Assembly: GCA_947498645.1 (NCBI GenBank) | Contig: CANMKS010000001.1 | Span: forward strand, 1,650,032 to 1,714,031 | Source of the DNA: an uncultured Paracoccaceae bacterium | GTDB lineage: Bacteria; Pseudomonadota; Alphaproteobacteria; Rhodobacterales; Rhodobacteraceae | Reading direction: 5' to 3' | Length of the DNA: 64,000 bases | Part shown: one piece after another, positions 61,617 to 64,000 of the stretch | Numbering within the stretch: the stretch's first letter is position 1 | Layout: every line of letters starts with the position of its first letter | Made by a program: the position numbers and the translations under genes | The notes under the pieces: generated by a model | Database searches by the model: none | Told to the model about the DNA's origin: nothing | Seen by the model: the letters and a program-made list of their open reading frames with translations, nothing else

Positions 61617-62834
61617 TTACGCGGTACGTGGGCGCGCCGGCCGGGGTGTTTGTACGAAGACGAGGATGCAACCCATGGTCAATACGGCTGACAGCAGGAA
61701 AGGCGCACCGGGCAAATAAACCGGTGCATCGGTTGCCGTGAAATACCAGAACGTCTGTGTGACCATCAGCGGGGCAAGAATCGTGGCCACGGCGTTGATC
61801 GACGTTACTGTTCCCTGCAATTCGCCCTGCTGGTCGTCAGGTGCGGTGCGCGACATGACCCCCTGCAAGGCGGGGCCGGCGACAGAGCCGATGGCCGTCA
61901 GCGGTGTCAGCGCCAGGGCCACCCAGCCGTTGGTCACAAAACCAAGGGCAACAAAGGCCAGCACATCAAACCCCAGCCCAAGGATCACAGCATTGCGTTC
62001 CCCGATCCGCGCGATAATCGGGCGGATCAGCAACCCCTGCACGACGGCAATGCCAACCCCGAACAGCCCCAGTGACAGCCCGATCATCCCCGGCCCCCAG
62101 TCAAACCTTTCGGCCCCGAAATAGGCCCAGACGCCGGGATAGACGAAGAATGCGATCGTATAGACAAATGTGATCAGCAACAGGCGTTTCAGACCGGGCA
62201 ACGATCCGATGTTCCTGAAGGCCCCCAGCGGGTTCGCTCGTCGCCATGCAAACGGGCGGCGAATGCGGTCGGTCACGGTTTCGGGCAGAACAAAATAGCC
62301 AAAAGCCGCATTGGCCGCGGCAAGGAACGCTGCTGCCCAGAACGGCGCGCGCGTCCCGAATTCGGCCAGCACACCGCCCAAAAGCGGCCCCAACACAAAC
62401 CCCACGCCAAAGGCCGCCCCGATCAGGCCGAAATTCGCGGCTTTCTCATCCGGTGCCGAGATATCGGCCATATAGGCCGCCGATGTTGATTGTGTCGCGG
62501 CGGTGATACCGCCAATAAGCCGGGCGATGATCAGCCATGTGATCGTTCCTGCCACCGCCATCAGCACATAGTCAAAGGCCATGATGACAAGCGATCCAAT
62601 CAGGATCGGGCGGCGGCCATAACGGTCCGACAGGCTGCCCAGCGTTGGACCAAACAGAAATTGCATCGCCGCAAAGATCGTTGCAAGGATACCCCCCCAG
62701 ACGGCGGCGGCGCCAAGGCCCTGACCTTCGACCTCTTGGATCAGGTCGGGCATGACGGGCATGATCAGCCCGATGCCCATACTGTCCAGCATGACCGAAA
62801 TCAGGATAAAAGTGACGGCAAGGCGTTTGTTCAT
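61617..62834 (-). CDS. TetA-like MFS efflux transporter
   Basis: 405-residue major facilitator with twelve helices. Motif A reads GSLSDRYGRRPIL, the N-terminus LDSMGIGLIMPVMPDLI matches the tetracycline-type drug/H+ antiporter subgroup, and motif C-like GAAFGVGFVLGPLLGG is present. Export of a drug or metabolite is expected; tetracycline itself is not implied. A 19-nt inverted repeat lies in its leader. Downstream of the PcaD-like gene by 52 nt. Confidence 0.87.
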   Translation of the reverse strand: MNKRLAVTFILISVMLDSMGIGLIMPVMPDLIQEVEGQGLGAAAVWGGILATIFAAMQFLFGPTLGSLSDRYGRRPILIGSLVIMAFDYVLMAVAGTITWLIIARLIGGITAATQSTSAAYMADISAPDEKAANFGLIGAAFGVGFVLGPLLGGVLAEFGTRAPFWAAAFLAAANAAFGYFVLPETVTDRIRRPFAWRRANPLGAFRNIGSLPGLKRLLLITFVYTIAFFVYPGVWAYFGAERFDWGPGMIGLSLGLFGVGIAVVQGLLIRPIIARIGERNAVILGLGFDVLAFVALGFVTNGWVALALTPLTAIGSVAGPALQGVMSRTAPDDQQGELQGTVTSINAVATILAPLMVTQTFWYFTATDAPVYLPGAPFLLSAVLTMGCILVFVQTPRPARPRTA

Positions 62835-62847
62835 CAGCGCAGAATTA

Positions 62848-62866
62848 AACTGTTTAGTTCAGTTTG
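62848..62866. promoter_or_regulatory. Inverted repeat in the MFS gene leader
   Basis: AAACTG-N7-CAGTTT 13 nt before the ATG of the transporter. Perfect 6-bp arms in an AT-rich patch are typical of a repressor operator. No linked regulator gene is seen in the window next to it. Confidence 0.4.
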
Positions 62867-62886
62867 CAAGTGGCTGTGCGCGTAAC

Positions 62887-63684
62887 TTAGATATGACCAG
62901 TCGCCGAAAGGAAACTGTTGATGTGCCCGGCATAGATTTCCGGTGCCTCGACGCAGGGCAAATGTCCGGTTCTGCGCATCAAGGTGAACTGCGACCCCGG
63001 CACCAGATCAACGGTTTCGCGGACAAGATCAGGCGGGGTTGATGCATCCTCTGACCCGGCGATACCCAGCATGGGGATGCGCAGGCCGCTGGTGGGGGTG
63101 TAGAAATCAGTCCCTGCAATTGCCGCGCAAACACCGGTGTATCCTGCGATCGATGCCGCCTGAAGCATTGCCTTCCACGGTGCCATTGCCGGCGTCCCAT
63201 GGAATGCGCGGCCGAACCAACGTTTGACCACCTCGTCCGATGCAGCGGCCATCCCCTGCGTTTCGACCAGCGCAATCCGGTTTTGCCAAAACTCGGGATT
63301 ACCGATTTTGGCCGCTGTATTGGACAGGACCAGCGCGCGAATGATTTCTGGCCGTTTGACGGCCAGCCCCTGACCTATCATCCCGCCGACCGACAGGCCC
63401 ACAAACAGCGTATCGCGCAGGTTCAGCGCGTCGCAAACAGCTTCTGCATCGCTGACCAGTTGACCCATCGTATAGGGCGCATCCGGCACATCAGACCGCC
63501 CGTGCCCGCGTTTGTCATAGCGCACAATCCGCAGACCGGGGGTCAGATAGGGCATGATCGGATCCCACAGGTGCAGGGTCGTGCCCAGCGCATTGGCAAA
63601 AACGACCACAGGGCCATCATCCGGCCCCTCTACCTGAGCATGCAGGACCACGCCATCGCGGCTGGTAATCTGATGCTCAGTCAT
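62887..63684 (-). CDS. pcaD: Alpha/beta hydrolase, 3-oxoadipate enol-lactonase-like
   Basis: 265-residue alpha/beta-hydrolase. Oxyanion segment FANALGTTLHLWDP, nucleophile Ser in GLSVGGMIG, and catalytic His in GHLPCVEAPE are as in PcaD, which opens 3-oxoadipate enol-lactone in the protocatechuate branch. The other pca genes are not in the window, so substrate is less certain. ATG 63684 overlaps the stop of the upstream gene by 8 nt; in-frame ATGs at 63693 and 63696 are alternatives. Confidence 0.78.
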   Translation of the reverse strand: MTEHQITSRDGVVLHAQVEGPDDGPVVVFANALGTTLHLWDPIMPYLTPGLRIVRYDKRGHGRSDVPDAPYTMGQLVSDAEAVCDALNLRDTLFVGLSVGGMIGQGLAVKRPEIIRALVLSNTAAKIGNPEFWQNRIALVETQGMAAASDEVVKRWFGRAFHGTPAMAPWKAMLQAASIAGYTGVCAAIAGTDFYTPTSGLRIPMLGIAGSEDASTPPDLVRETVDLVPGSQFTLMRRTGHLPCVEAPEIYAGHINSFLSATGHI

Positions 63685-64000
63685 CTTCGTCATCATCGCC
63701 GTCAATGACCATATGCGCCATGATCTGCCCATGGTCCGAGGCGAGTTTGTTATATGGTGCCTCTGGGTGGGATCCGTCGGTCAGATGGTCGTTCAGGACG
63801 CTGAAATATTCCATTTCGCCAATCCCATCATCGCCGTCGATGAAATGGCGCGACATCAGGATCTGGTCGATGCTTTCGAACACCCCGCCAAAGGCTGACG
63901 TATAGACCATGTCGCGCAGGGACCGTTTCACGAACAGCTTTTCAGCCGAAAAGAGCCGAACCTTGTTGATCTGTTCCTGAATAATCTCGTTCTCTTCATC
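63677..64000 (-). CDS. Endonuclease/exonuclease/phosphatase-family protein, C-terminal part
   Basis: The frame is open to the window edge; the visible 107 codons include FSAEKLFVKRSLRDMVYT, FESIDQILMSRHF and the active-site-like ASDHGQIMAHM near the end, followed by an acidic tail (IDGDDDEDD). The SDH motif and the preceding S-R-x-F segment fit the last part of the EEP (DNase I-like) fold. The N-terminus lies outside the window. Overlaps the PcaD-like start by 8 nt. Confidence 0.72.
   Translation of the reverse strand, partial: DEENEIIQEQINKVRLFSAEKLFVKRSLRDMVYTSAFGGVFESIDQILMSRHFIDGDDGIGEMEYFSVLNDHLTDGSHPEAPYNKLASDHGQIMAHMVIDGDDDEDD

Overview
The window looks like chromosomal DNA of a marine Roseobacter-group alphaproteobacterium (Rhodobacterales). 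I infer this from the GC-rich, densely packed operons, a complete Roseobacter-style taurine dissimilation cluster (tauABC, tpa, tauR, xsc, pta, soe genes), an NDUFS4-type complex I accessory protein, genes resembling the GTA head-spike pair ghsA/ghsB beside capsule genes, and CtrA-type TTAA-N7-TTAA sites. The genus is uncertain; Loktanella/Yoonia-like is a guess. No CRISPR array, insertion sequence, prophage or rRNA was seen. Two tRNAs are present (Met-CAU and Arg-UCU).

Layout. 1-4.7 kb: 3' end of hemC, an FAD-linked 2-hydroxyacid oxidase, tRNA-Met and cydAB. 4.9-18.2 kb: a galactoside regulon. A leftward operon encodes an ABC sugar importer, GH36 alpha-galactosidase, GH42 beta-galactosidase, mutarotase, an SDR sugar dehydrogenase, an SMP-30 lactonase, DgoK and DgoA. 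It diverges from an IclR regulator plus the importer ATPase. Together they would take in galactosides and degrade galactose by the DeLey-Doudoroff route to pyruvate and glyceraldehyde 3-phosphate. The galactonate dehydratase is missing locally; an enolase-superfamily protein at 58.7 kb is a weak candidate.

18.2-35.2 kb: taurine catabolism. TauABC imports taurine; Tpa makes sulfoacetaldehyde; Xsc makes acetyl phosphate and sulfite; Pta and AckA convert acetyl phosphate to acetyl-CoA or to acetate plus ATP; SoeABC oxidises sulfite; two TauE/SafE proteins probably export sulfite. TauR (MocR family) probably controls it, and repeated ACTGG[AC]CCTA-like sites lie in front of tauR, xsc and tpa/tauA. 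TauC carries an unusual extracytoplasmic insertion, and two very small membrane-peptide genes (59 and 44 codons) are embedded in the cluster.

35.2-43.2 kb: small secreted proteins, a small transporter, uvrB, then a two-gene unit made of an internally duplicated Cys-motif protein and a DUF692/MNIO enzyme fused to a second domain. This is the best candidate for an undescribed system (RiPP-like peptide modification). An M29 aminopeptidase, the NDUFS4 homologue and tRNA-Arg follow.

43.2-55.3 kb: exopolysaccharide/capsule locus (initiating sugar transferase, Wzc-like chain-length ATPase, flippase, polymerase, two hexapeptide acyltransferases, three glycosyltransferases) with the GTA head-spike-like pair inside it. 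Phage-like particles that bind capsule would thus be encoded next to the genes for their receptor.

55.3-64 kb: a CdsA-like/PlsC-like lipid pair; a PspA-YiaA stress unit with a TetR regulator and three copies of a TGAAC-N3-GTTCA operator; an enolase-superfamily enzyme; a GNAT acetyltransferase; a zinc alcohol dehydrogenase; a TetA-like MFS pump; a PcaD-like hydrolase; and a truncated endonuclease/exonuclease/phosphatase-family gene. A GTAGGGTGGGT/ACCCACCCTAC palindromic repeat family is scattered through the intergenic gaps.
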